A DNA stretch of 8,314 nt from JBDHRG01 sp039807445 (GTDB lineage: Bacteria > Pseudomonadota > Gammaproteobacteria > Competibacterales > Competibacteraceae): NCBI GenBank assembly GCA_039807445.1, contig JBDHRG010000165.1:1-8314 (forward strand). The letters run 5' to 3'. Under the pieces are notes generated by a model. The model was not told the DNA's origin. It was given only the letters and a program-made list of their open reading frames with translations, and made no database searches. This document shows, one piece after another, positions 1 through 6,085 of the stretch. The number at the start of each line of letters is the position of its first letter. The first letter of the stretch is position 1. The translations under genes were made by a program, and so were the position numbers.

Positions 1-1
1 G

Positions 2-115
2 GGACTGGCGATGGTGAAGGCGGTCGCGCAGCTGCACCACGCCGAGCTCACACTCGGCGACAACGCGCCGGGGCTGCACGTCGAGCTGCGCTTTCCGGCG
101 AGTTCCGGCGAGTAA
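2..115 (+). CDS. C-terminal fragment of a sensor histidine kinase
   Basis: Only the last 37 codons are in the window; the 5' part lies upstream. The frame reads GLAMVKAVAQLHHAELTLGD and ends ...LRFPASSGE. This matches the end of a HATPase_c (GHKL) domain: the G2-box helix (GLxxVK.VAxLH) followed by the last beta strands (xLTLxDNAPGLxVxLRFP). In the family this domain binds ATP and phosphorylates a histidine that passes the phosphate to a response regulator. The usual GLGLA may begin just outside the window, since the first visible residues are GLA. The stop TAA (113-115) runs directly into a G-rich repeat. The gene converges on yggT. The signal it senses and its partner regulator cannot be inferred. 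The family call is fairly secure, the specific identity unknown. Confidence 0.75.
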   Translation, partial: GLAMVKAVAQLHHAELTLGDNAPGLHVELRFPASSGE

Positions 116-221
116 TGGGGAATGGGGAGGGGCGTTAGACGTGAAGCGTTAGACGTGATGGGGGAACTGTGCCAGTGTCTTCCCGCTTCCCGCTTCCCGC
201 TTCCCGCTTCCCGCTTCCCGC
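116..221. repeat. Composite G-rich/C-rich intergenic repeat between convergent genes
   Basis: The whole space between the histidine kinase and yggT is repetitive. It starts with two GGGGAAT-like units, followed by GGGGAGGGGCGTTAGACGTG (124-143). Next come two copies of GCGTTAGACGTGA (132-144 and 146-158, period 14 = two heptamers), and finally a CTTCCCG tandem array. The left part is G-rich and the right part C-rich on the plus strand, so the two flanks can partly pair. The 20-mer at 124-143 recurs with one mismatch at 1742-1761. No ORF or promoter is evident. Confidence 0.8.
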
Positions 222-222
222 T
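179..222. repeat. Perfect heptamer tandem repeat (CTTCCCG x6)
   Basis: Six exact copies of CTTCCCG run from 179 to 220, plus two further matching bases. The array ends exactly at the yggT stop codon (TGA, complement of 222-224), so in yggT sense it reads as GCGGGAA units immediately 3' of the gene. It is a simple-sequence tract outside coding sequence. Copy number could vary between strains by slippage. Confidence 0.95.
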
Positions 223-806
223 CACCCGCGCAGCAGGGTGAGACCGAGGTCGCGCAGCGGTGCGATCAGCAGCATCTGCGCCAGCTGCAGCACGATGATC
301 GCGGCGATCGGCGACAGGTCGACGCCGCCGAGCATCGGCACCACGCGCTGCGCCGGGCGCAGCACCGGGCCGGTCAGGCGGTAGAGCACCGTGTACAGCG
401 GGTTGTGCGGGTCGCGCACGAACCAGCTCATCAGGGCCTGGATGATCACCGCCCAGATGAACACGCTCAGCACCAGCCCGAGCAGCTCGGCCAACGCCAG
501 CACCAGCACCCCCGGCACGCTGAAGTTCTGGCCGAACAGGTTCAGGGTCAGCACCCACTCGAGGATCTGCAGCGCCAGCATCAGCACCACCGCTGCCATG
601 TCGAGCCCGAACAGCCCCGGGACCACCCGGCGCAGCGGAATCAGCGGCGGGTTGGTGAGCTTGACCAGGAACTGCACCAGCGGGTTGTAGAAGTCGGCGC
701 GCACCCACTGCAGCAGGAAGCGCAGCATCAGCGCCAGGATGTAGAAACCGAACGCGGTCTGGATCAGGAAGACGCCGGCGTTGCTCAGGTACGGCGCACC
801 GTTCAT
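222..806 (-). CDS. yggT: YggT family integral membrane protein
   Basis: A 194-residue hydrophobic protein with two YGGT repeats. Repeat 1 spans about residues 10-90, with the core RFLLQWVRADFYNPLVQFLV then TNPPLIPLRRVVP. Repeat 2 spans about 112-183, with SWFVRDPHNPLYTVLYRLTG then PVLRPAQRVVP. Four membrane segments are visible (about 12-34, 66-90, 97-125 and 163-183). The tandem two-repeat form and length are typical of proteobacterial YggT. The biochemical role is not established; the family has been linked to osmotic tolerance and membrane or division functions. The start ATG (804-806) overlaps the proC stop as ATGA. An SD-like GGGAG (complement of 813-817) lies inside proC six bases upstream, so translational coupling with proC is likely. 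The family call is secure, the function is not. Confidence 0.93.
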   Translation of the reverse strand: MNGAPYLSNAGVFLIQTAFGFYILALMLRFLLQWVRADFYNPLVQFLVKLTNPPLIPLRRVVPGLFGLDMAAVVLMLALQILEWVLTLNLFGQNFSVPGVLVLALAELLGLVLSVFIWAVIIQALMSWFVRDPHNPLYTVLYRLTGPVLRPAQRVVPMLGGVDLSPIAAIIVLQLAQMLLIAPLRDLGLTLLRG

Positions 807-1633
807 TCGCCGCTCCCGAACAGCTCGCCGAGCTCGCGCGAGCGCTCGGCGGCGGCGGCGAGTGCCTGGCCGAACAGCGCCTCGAGGCCGGCGTCGCGCA
901 GCACGCCGATGGCGCGCTCGGTGGTGCCCTTGGGCGAGGTCACGCGCTCGCGCAGCTCGGCCGGGCTCTCGGCGCTCTCGAGCGCGATCTTGGCGGCGCC
1001 GAACGCGGTCTGCAGCGTCAAGAGCCGCGCGTTCTCGGGCGACAGCCCGAGCGCGACGCCGGCCTGCTCCATCGCTTCCATCACCAGGAAGAAGTAGGCC
1101 GGTCCGCTGCCCGACAGCGCGGTCACGGCGTCGAGCTGCGCCTCGTCGGCGACCCAGACGGTCAGGCCGACGGCGCGCAGGATCGACTCGGCCAGCCGCC
1201 GCTGCTCGGCGCTGACGTGCGCGCCGGCGTACAGCGCGGTGGCACCGCTTCTCACCAGCGCCGGGGTGTTGGGCATGGTGCGCACCAGTGCGACCGGGCC
1301 GCCGAGCCAGCGCTCGAGGTCGGTCAGGCGCACGCCGGCGGCGATCGAGATCGCGAGCGGCTTGCGGTGCTGCATCGCCTCGCCGATGCCGCGCGCGACG
1401 TCACGCAGGATCTGCGGCTTGACCGCGAACACGACCGCGTCGGCGTGCGCGACCGCCTCCTGGTTGTGCTCGGTGGTCTTGACGCCGAACTGCGCGCGCA
1501 GCGCCTCGCGGTGCTCGGGCGTCGGATCGGAAACCCAGATGCGCTCGGCGGCACAGCCGTCGGCGATCAGGCCGCCGATCAGGCTGCGCGCCATGTTGCC
1601 GCCTCCGATGAAGGCGATGGTGGGGGTGCTCAT
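803..1633 (-). CDS. proC: Pyrroline-5-carboxylate reductase
   Basis: A 276-residue cytosolic enzyme that reduces 1-pyrroline-5-carboxylate to L-proline with NAD(P)H, the last step of proline synthesis. The N-terminal Rossmann fold has IAFIGGGNMA (residues 6-15), then VVFAVKPQ (67-74) and VRTMPNTPALV (117-127). The C-terminal helical dimerisation and active-site domain has ALSGSGPAYFF (172-182) and the P5CR signature around TSPKGTTERAI (232-242). The frame stays open up to a TTG at 1663, but ATG 1633 is chosen because the dinucleotide-binding fold begins right after it, as is usual in the family. The SD is weak (AAGG, complement of 1644-1647). The gene lies between yggS and yggT in the common yggS-proC-yggT order. 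A repeat element sits between it and yggS, so it may have its own promoter; a loose candidate is TTGCCA-N18-TAGGGT on the minus strand, about 40-80 bases upstream. Length is normal. Confidence 0.96.
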   Translation of the reverse strand: MSTPTIAFIGGGNMARSLIGGLIADGCAAERIWVSDPTPEHREALRAQFGVKTTEHNQEAVAHADAVVFAVKPQILRDVARGIGEAMQHRKPLAISIAAGVRLTDLERWLGGPVALVRTMPNTPALVRSGATALYAGAHVSAEQRRLAESILRAVGLTVWVADEAQLDAVTALSGSGPAYFFLVMEAMEQAGVALGLSPENARLLTLQTAFGAAKIALESAESPAELRERVTSPKGTTERAIGVLRDAGLEALFGQALAAAAERSRELGELFGSGE

Positions 1634-1721
1634 GGGCGTTCGACCTTGTGCTGTCCCTGACAATTGAAAGGAAACCCTAAACCGCGCTCCGCGGCTTTGG
1701 CAATCTCGGTCGGCCGGTAAG

Positions 1722-1790
1722 TAGGGAATGGGGATGGGGATGGGGAGGGGCGTGAGACGTGCTTCACGGCCTCATCCCTCATCCCCCTTT
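1722..1790. repeat. G-rich hairpin repeat element between yggS and proC
   Basis: The left arm is (GGGGAT)n-like with the conserved GGGGAGGGGCGTGAGACGTG (1742-1761). The centre can pair CGTGA (1751-1755) with TCACG (1764-1768). The right arm, CCTCATCCCTCATCCCCC (1770-1787), is an imperfect complement of the left arm. The 20-mer at 1742-1761 matches 124-143 at 19 of 20 positions, so this is a second copy of the same family. The element reaches into the end of yggS: its stop codon and last glycine codons (1779-1787) lie in the right arm. Confidence 0.75.
1724..1750 (+). other. Canonical G-quadruplex motif
   Basis: Four GGGG runs at 1730-1733, 1736-1739, 1742-1745 and 1747-1750 are separated by loops of only AT, AT and A, with an extra GGG at 1724-1726. 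This is a short-loop, potentially four-tetrad G4 sequence. The G-rich strand is the plus strand, i.e. the template strand for yggS-proC transcription, so the effect would be at DNA level rather than in that mRNA. The sequence match is certain; folding in the cell is inference. Confidence 0.7.
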
Positions 1791-2474
1791 CACCGCTCGA
1801 GGGCCGAAGATCGCGCTGCCGATGCGCACCAGCGTGGCGCCCTCGGCGATCGCCGCTTCGAGGTCGTCGGACATGCCGATCGACAGCGTGTCGAGCGCCA
1901 GCCCCTGCGCGCGCAGCGCCTCGAAGGCAGCGCGCAGCCGCGCGAACGGCAGGCGCTGCGCCTCGAAGTCCTCGGCCGGCGCCGGGATCGCCATCAGCCC
2001 GCGCAGTTCTAGCCGCGGCAGCCGCGCCACGGCGGCGGCGGCTTCGGGCAGTTCGGCGAAACCGAAGCCGCTCTTGCTCGGCTCGCCATCGACGTTGACC
2101 TCGAGGCAGACGCTCAGCGGCGCCAGCCCCGCGGGGCGCTGCTCGGACAGGCGCTGCGCGATCTTCAGCCGATCGACGCTGTGTACCCAGGCGAAGCTCT
2201 CGGCGACGCGGCGGGTCTTGTTCGACTGCAACGGGCCGATGAAATGCCATTCGAGCCCCTGATGCGCGGCCAGCGCCGACTGCTTGGCCAGCGCCTCTTG
2301 CAGGTAATTCTCGCCGAAGCGCACCTGACCGCGCGCGGCCGCCTCGAGCACGGCCTCGGGCGGCTGCGTCTTGCTGACGGCGAGCAGCGCGACGCTGCCC
2401 GCCGGGCGGCCGAAGCGCCGCTCGGCGGCGCGGATGCGCTCGAGCACGGCATCGAGGCGCTCTGCTATCGTCAT
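1779..2474 (-). CDS. yggS: YggS/PROSC family pyridoxal-phosphate-binding protein
   Basis: A 231-residue cytosolic protein of the PLP homeostasis family (YggS, PLPBP), a single alanine-racemase-like TIM barrel without a known catalytic role. Visible hallmarks are LLAVSKTQPPEAV (30-42) with the PLP-lysine at K35, RFGENYLQEA (52-61), WHFIGPLQSNK (76-86), LEVNVDGEPSKSGF (124-137), LSIGMSDDLEAAIAEGAT (197-214) and VRIGSAIFG (216-224). The ATG at 2474 is chosen over longer in-frame extensions. It has a good SD (GGAGAG, complement of 2482-2487) at seven bases, and family alignment starts there. An extension would run into the pilT coding region on the other strand. The last residues (KGG) and the stop lie in a repeat element, suggesting the repeat has shaped the C-terminus. 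It heads the yggS-proC-yggT block and is divergent from pilT. Confidence 0.95.
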   Translation of the reverse strand: MTIAERLDAVLERIRAAERRFGRPAGSVALLAVSKTQPPEAVLEAAARGQVRFGENYLQEALAKQSALAAHQGLEWHFIGPLQSNKTRRVAESFAWVHSVDRLKIAQRLSEQRPAGLAPLSVCLEVNVDGEPSKSGFGFAELPEAAAAVARLPRLELRGLMAIPAPAEDFEAQRLPFARLRAAFEALRAQGLALDTLSIGMSDDLEAAIAEGATLVRIGSAIFGPRAVKGG

Positions 2475-2543
2475 CGGCGAACTCTCCGGGTCGGGAAGCG
2501 GACCCCGGATGATGCGGCAGCCACGCCGCCAAAGGGAACACCG
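2475..2543. promoter_or_regulatory. Divergent yggS/pilT intergenic region
   Basis: These 69 bases must hold the 5' signals for both genes unless a promoter lies inside coding sequence. Ribosome-binding sites are clear: GGAGAG for yggS (complement of 2482-2487) and AAGGGA for pilT (2532-2537). An imperfect inverted repeat, CCGGGTC (2486-2492) with GACCCCGG (2501-2508), overlaps the yggS leader. No convincing -35/-10 pair is visible for either direction. Confidence 0.5.
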
Positions 2544-3584
2544 ATGACCATCGACGAACTGCTCGCCTTCGGCGTCCGCCAGGGCGCCTCGGATTTGCAC
2601 ATCTCCGCCGGACTGCCGCCGCTGTTGCGCGTCGACGGCGACATGCGCCGCCTCGACCTGCCACCGCTGGCACCGCGCGAGGCGCAGGCGCTGGTGTACG
2701 CGGTGATGGCCGACCGCCAGCGCAAGGAGTTCGAGGAGCGGCTCGAATGCGACTTCGCCTTCGAGATCCCCGGGCTGGCGCGTTTCCGCGCCAACGTGTT
2801 CGCGCACAGCCGCGGCATCGGCGCGGCGTTCCGGACCATCCCGAACCGCATCCGCCCGCTGGAAGAGCTCGGCGCTCCCCCCGTGCTACGCGAGCTGACC
2901 GAGGCGCCGCGCGGCCTGGTTCTGGTCACCGGCCCGACCGGCTCGGGCAAGTCGACCACGCTCGCGGCGATGATCGACTTGATCAACGGCCGCGACCGCA
3001 GCCACGTGCTGACGGTCGAAGACCCGATCGAATTCGTGCACGAGAGCCGCAAGTCGCTGGTCAACCAGCGCGAGCTGCACCGCGACACGCACGCCTTCAG
3101 CGATGCGCTGCGCTCGGCGCTGCGCGAAGACCCCGACGTGATCCTGGTCGGCGAGCTGCGCGACCTGGAGACGATCCGCCTGGCGCTGACGGCGGCCGAA
3201 ACCGGCCATCTGGTGTTCGCGACGCTGCACACCAGCTCGGCGGCGAAAACCATCGACCGCGTGATCGACGTGTTCCCGGCCGGCGAGAAGGCGCTGGTGC
3301 GCTCGATGCTGTCGGAGTCGCTGCGCGCGGTGGTGTCGCAGACTCTGGTCAAGCGCGCCGACGGCGGCCGCGTCGCCGCCTGGGAAGTGATGGTCGGCAC
3401 GCCGGCGATCCGCAATCTGATCCGCGAAGACAAGGTCGCGCAGATGTACTCGGCGATCCAGACCGGCGCTGTGCACGGCATGCAGACGCTCGACCAGAGC
3501 CTGACCGAGCTGGTGCGCCGCGGCACCGTGCGCCGCGACGAGGCGCTGGCACTGGCGCAGAATCGCACCGAGTTCCGCGCCTGA
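2544..3584 (+). CDS. pilT: Type IV pilus retraction ATPase PilT
   Basis: A 346-residue hexameric cytoplasmic AAA+-like secretion ATPase that powers pilus depolymerisation for twitching motility and DNA uptake. The N-terminal PAS-like domain opens with the PilT signature ASDLHISAGLPPLLRVDGD. All catalytic boxes are intact: Walker A GPTGSGKST (130-138, K136), Asp box TVEDPIEF (157-164), Walker B ILVGELRD (200-207, E204), His box with H222 and H229, and AIRNLIRED (288-296), the motif needed for retraction in characterised PilT. Residue numbering and length match well-studied PilT proteins. The end and the AIRNLIRED box argue for PilT rather than its paralogue PilU. ATG 2544 has an SD (AAGGGA) six bases upstream. 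No pilU follows: the next gene is uraD on the opposite strand, so PilU, if present, is encoded elsewhere. Confidence 0.97.
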   Translation: MTIDELLAFGVRQGASDLHISAGLPPLLRVDGDMRRLDLPPLAPREAQALVYAVMADRQRKEFEERLECDFAFEIPGLARFRANVFAHSRGIGAAFRTIPNRIRPLEELGAPPVLRELTEAPRGLVLVTGPTGSGKSTTLAAMIDLINGRDRSHVLTVEDPIEFVHESRKSLVNQRELHRDTHAFSDALRSALREDPDVILVGELRDLETIRLALTAAETGHLVFATLHTSSAAKTIDRVIDVFPAGEKALVRSMLSESLRAVVSQTLVKRADGGRVAAWEVMVGTPAIRNLIREDKVAQMYSAIQTGAVHGMQTLDQSLTELVRRGTVRRDEALALAQNRTEFRA

Positions 3585-3592
3585 GGACGGGC

Positions 3593-3658
3593 AATGGGTG
3601 AGCGGGGATGAGGAATGGGGGCGGAGGCGAGCCCATTCCCCATCACCGTTCACTCGTT
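3593..3658. repeat. Long imperfect inverted repeat between convergent pilT and uraD
   Basis: Left arm 3598-3619 and right arm 3632-3653 match at 19 of 22 positions around a 12-base loop. Outer bases up to 3593/3658 add further pairs and wobbles. The core is GATGAGGAATGGG facing CCCATTCCCCATC. Both genes end within ten bases of the element, so it may act as a bidirectional terminator or mRNA 3' stabiliser, but there is no T-run on either side. The GGGAATGGGG vocabulary ties it to the elements at 116-221 and 1722-1790, although it lacks their GCGTNAGACGTG core. Confidence 0.75.
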
Positions 3659-3665
3659 CCTCGGA

Positions 3666-4196
3666 TCAGCCGCCGGCCAGTTCGACCAGGCGGAAGCGCG
3701 CGATCTTGTGGATCTCGGCGAGCGCGCGGGCGCGTTCGGTGGCGAGGTCGTTGTTCAGTCGCTCCTCGAAGCCGGCCAGGATCAGGTGCCGGTTGGCGCC
3801 CTTGACCGCCATGATGAACGGGAAGCCGAACTTCGCCTTGTAGGCGGCGTTGTAGGTCTGGAAGCGCTCGAACTCTTCCGGCGTGCACTCGCCGATGCCG
3901 GCGCCGGCCTGCTCGCGGGTCGACTCGGGGGTCAGCTCGCCGCGCTGCGCCGCGCGCCCGGCGAGGTCGGGGTGCGCCAGGATCAGTGCCATCTGCCTGT
4001 CGTCGCCGGCGGCATCGACGATCGCTGCCATCGCATCGCTCAGGCCCTCGGCGCTGTCGTGCGTCGCGCTCAGCCCCTGGCGGTGGAGCGTTTCGGCGAC
4101 CCAGGCCGAGTGCTCGTAGACGCCGCCGAAGCGGGCGACGAACTCGGCCTCGCTCAGGGTGCGCGGCGGCTGGGAATAGGCGTGGATTTCGCTCAT
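3666..4196 (-). CDS. uraD: OHCU decarboxylase (ureidoimidazoline decarboxylase)
   Basis: A 176-residue soluble enzyme that decarboxylates 2-oxo-4-hydroxy-4-carboxy-5-ureidoimidazoline (OHCU) to S-allantoin, the third step from urate. Family marks are LAHPDLAGR (73-81) with the presumed catalytic His75, the TREQAGAG stretch (93-100), AKFGFPFIMAVKG (121-133), and the C-terminal ERLNND..TERARALAEIHKIARFRL helix. Length is standard for the bacterial family. The frame is open to 4289, but ATG 4196 is chosen for normal length and an SD-like GGAA (complement of 4205-4208) at eight bases. The longer version would translate the inverted repeat upstream. It is the last gene of the minus-strand arm, after gntR and puuE, with a 123-base gap to puuE. 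Confidence 0.95.
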   Translation of the reverse strand: MSEIHAYSQPPRTLSEAEFVARFGGVYEHSAWVAETLHRQGLSATHDSAEGLSDAMAAIVDAAGDDRQMALILAHPDLAGRAAQRGELTPESTREQAGAGIGECTPEEFERFQTYNAAYKAKFGFPFIMAVKGANRHLILAGFEERLNNDLATERARALAEIHKIARFRLVELAGG

Positions 4197-4238
4197 CGAT
4201 GTGGTTCCGTGGTGATTCCGTGCAGTGTTCTTGTAGGA

Positions 4239-4296
4239 CTGTAGGGTGGACAGCTCGCTGCCCACCGTGATCGTTTGCCGTGTGGGCACCCTACGG
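4239..4296. repeat. Nested inverted-repeat element between puuE and uraD
   Basis: GTAGGGTG (4241-4248) pairs exactly with CACCCTAC (4287-4294). Inside it, GGTGGACAGC (4245-4254) pairs with GCTGCCCACC (4257-4266) at 9 of 10 positions. TGCCCAC (4259-4265) can alternatively pair with GTGGGCA (4282-4288). The TAGGGTGG...GCCCACC wording resembles a palindromic intergenic repeat type that I recall as common in environmental proteobacteria. It lies within the puuE-uraD transcript and could terminate, stabilise or attenuate. No T-run follows in the minus-strand direction. Confidence 0.65.
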
Positions 4297-4319
4297 TGCT
4301 CGGTGAGCCGGCGTTTTTC

Positions 4320-5246
4320 TCAGGCTGCCGGCGCCGGGAAGTGCTCGATCCAGTGCCTGGCGATGTCGATGCGGCGGCACACCCAGACGCGGTCGTGGCT
4401 CTCGATGTAGTCGAGGAAGCGCTGCAGCGCACGGAAGCGTCCCGGGCGCCCGAGCAGGCGGCAGTGCATGCCGATCGACAGCATCTTCGGCGACGCCTCG
4501 CCTTCGGCGTAGAGCACGTCGAACGCGTCCTTCAGGTACTGGAAGAAGTGATCGCCGGTGTTGAAGCCCTGCGGCGTGGCGAAGCGCATGTCGTTGGTGT
4601 CGAGCGTGTACGGCACCACCAGGTGCGGCACCTCGCTGCCGTCGGTCTTGGTGACGCGCGTCCAGAACGGCAGGTCGTCGCCGTAGTAGTCGGCGTCGTA
4701 CAGGAAGCCGCCGTGGTCGACCACCAGGCGGCGGGTGTTGGGGGAGTCGCGGCCGGTATACCAGCCGAGCGGCGCTTCGCCGGTAAGCCGCTTGATGATC
4801 TCGACGCCGCGCACCAGGTGCTCGCGCTCGGTCGCCTCGTCCAGACTCTGGTAGTGGATCCAGCGCCAGCCGTGGCAGGCGATCTCGTGGCCGAGCTCGA
4901 CGAAGGCGCGGGTGAGCTCGGGATGGCGCTCGAGCGCCATCGACACGCCGAAGATCGTCAGCGGCAGGCCGCGGCGCTCGAATTCCTTGAGGATGCGCCA
5001 CACGCCGGCGCGCGAGCCGTATTCGTAGATCGACTCCATCGACAGGTGGCGGGCCTCGTAGGCGGCCGCGCCGACGATCTCGGACAGGAACTGCTCCGAG
5101 GCCTTGTCGCCGTGCAGCACGCAGTTCTCGCCGCCCTCCTCGTAGTTGAGGACGAACTGCAGGGCGACGCGCGCCTTGCCGGGCCACTTCGGGTCGGGCG
5201 GATTGGCGCCGTAGCCGATCAGATCACGCGGATATGCTTGGGACAT
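4320..5246 (-). CDS. puuE: Allantoinase, PuuE type (polysaccharide-deacetylase fold)
   Basis: A 308-residue cytosolic enzyme hydrolysing allantoin to allantoate. It belongs to the metal-independent PuuE family of the NodB/polysaccharide-deacetylase superfamily, not the amidohydrolase AllB family. Diagnostic stretches are DLIGYGANPPDPKWPG (8-23), FVLNYEEGGE (31-40), HGDKASE (45-51), EIACHGWRWIHY (121-132), GWYTGRDSPNTRRLV (161-175), YDADYYGDDLPFW (183-195), YTLDTNDMRF (213-222) and SIGMHCRLLGRPGR (257-270). ATG 5246 is preferred to a GTG at 5273 because GGGGAGGAA (complement of 5249-5257) sits at SD distance. The gene lies 68 bases downstream of gntR on the same strand and upstream of uraD, so co-transcription is likely. 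Its product feeds allantoicase, encoded on the divergent arm. Confidence 0.96.
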   Translation of the reverse strand: MSQAYPRDLIGYGANPPDPKWPGKARVALQFVLNYEEGGENCVLHGDKASEQFLSEIVGAAAYEARHLSMESIYEYGSRAGVWRILKEFERRGLPLTIFGVSMALERHPELTRAFVELGHEIACHGWRWIHYQSLDEATEREHLVRGVEIIKRLTGEAPLGWYTGRDSPNTRRLVVDHGGFLYDADYYGDDLPFWTRVTKTDGSEVPHLVVPYTLDTNDMRFATPQGFNTGDHFFQYLKDAFDVLYAEGEASPKMLSIGMHCRLLGRPGRFRALQRFLDYIESHDRVWVCRRIDIARHWIEHFPAPAA

Positions 5247-5296
5247 GGTTCCTCCCCTTGTTGTTGCATGCACTCGTTATCAATCCGGGGCCGCGG

Positions 5297-5341
5297 CTGC
5301 GGTCCGCCGGCTCATCACGCGCCGGCCAACACGGACCGCAG
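5297..5341. repeat. Inverted repeat over the gntR stop codon
   Basis: CTGCGGTCCG (5297-5306) and CGGACCGCAG (5332-5341) are perfect complements. Within them GCCGGC (5306-5311) can pair with GCCGGC (5321-5326). The gntR stop (5315-5317, followed by a second in-frame TGA) lies in the loop. In the gntR-puuE mRNA this would form a stable stem-loop just before puuE. There is no T-run, so it looks more like an mRNA-processing or attenuation structure than a terminator. Confidence 0.5.
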
Positions 5342-6037
5342 GTCCAGCGTTTCGCCCGAGCAGCGGTCCAGGTCGAGTTTGGCTTCACAGCGGTGCAGAT
5401 GCTCCTGCATCAGCAGCGCCGCCCGCTCGACGTCGCGACGCCTGATCACGTCGATCAGCTGGGCGTGCTCGTCGAACGAGCACGCCCGGTGGCCAGGACG
5501 CTCGTACAGCGCGATCACCAGCGCCGAGCGCGGTACCAGTTCGCCGAGGAACTTGGCCAGCGGCTTGTTGCCGGCGATCTCGGCCAGCATCAGGTGGAAG
5601 TCGTTCGACATCCGCAGCCCGCCACCGCGCTCGCCCCGCTCGAAGAAGGCGCGCTCGTGCGCGACGATCGCGTCGAGCTCCACAAGCCGGCCAGCATCGG
5701 CGTGCGCAGCAGCCAGCCGCATGATCGCGGCCTCGATCACGTGGCGGGCACGGAACACGTCGCGCGCTTCGTCGACGCCGGGGCACGACACCACGGCGCC
5801 GCGGTTCGGCCGCAGTTCGATCAGATTCTCGTGCGCCAGCCGCAGCAGCGCCTGGCGGATCAGCGTGCGGCTGACGTCGAAGATCTCGCTCAGCGCCTCC
5901 TCGGCCAGCCGGGTGCTCGGCGGCAGCCGCTGCGCCAGGATCGCGTCGACGATCTGCTGATAGATCAGCTGCACCTTGCTCGGGCCGCGCCGACGCGCGC
6001 TACGCCTGCGCCCTTCGATCGTCTCTTCGCTCGTCAT
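5315..6037 (-). CDS. GntR family transcriptional regulator with FCD domain
   Basis: A 240-residue DNA-binding regulator, probably the local controller of urate catabolism. The N-terminus is basic (RRRSARRRG, 10-18). The winged helix-turn-helix occupies about residues 22-85: RLAEEALSEIFDVSRTLIRQ with the recognition helix near 55-66, and a wing ending RPNRGAVVS. The C-terminal all-helical FCD ligand domain (about 90-220) shows the usual histidines H148 (SNDFH), H191 (DEHAQL) and H213 (QEHLH), which bind a metal in this family. ATG 6037 is chosen; an in-frame GTG at 6046 adds three residues, and neither has a clear SD. It is divergent from uraH across an AT-rich region and is first in the gntR-puuE-uraD arm. 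The ligand is unknown; urate, allantoin or a related ureide is an inference from context. Confidence 0.92.
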   Translation of the reverse strand: MTSEETIEGRRRSARRRGPSKVQLIYQQIVDAILAQRLPPSTRLAEEALSEIFDVSRTLIRQALLRLAHENLIELRPNRGAVVSCPGVDEARDVFRARHVIEAAIMRLAAAHADAGRLVELDAIVAHERAFFERGERGGGLRMSNDFHLMLAEIAGNKPLAKFLGELVPRSALVIALYERPGHRACSFDEHAQLIDVIRRRDVERAALLMQEHLHRCEAKLDLDRCSGETLDLRSVLAGA

Positions 6038-6085
6038 GTTGTGCACAGCATGAAGTCCAATGATACCAGCTACAAACTCTAAGAT

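Noticed and set aside
116..221. CRISPR array in the tandem-repeat region
   Set aside because: The repeats are 7-14 bases and contiguous without unique spacers, so it is a simple tandem repeat.
405..1097. Long plus-strand open frame over yggT and proC
   Set aside because: It is antisense to two clearly recognised genes, and its translation is low-complexity (His/Gln/Arg-rich) with no family features, as expected for a shadow frame in GC-rich DNA.
4197..4289. Longer uraD start
   Set aside because: It would translate the nested inverted repeat. The resulting protein would be longer than usual for the family, and no SD supports it.
4275..5960. A 561-codon plus-strand frame opposite puuE and gntR
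   Set aside because: It spans two well-supported minus-strand genes and their spacer, with composition typical of antisense codons (Val/Ala/Arg/His).
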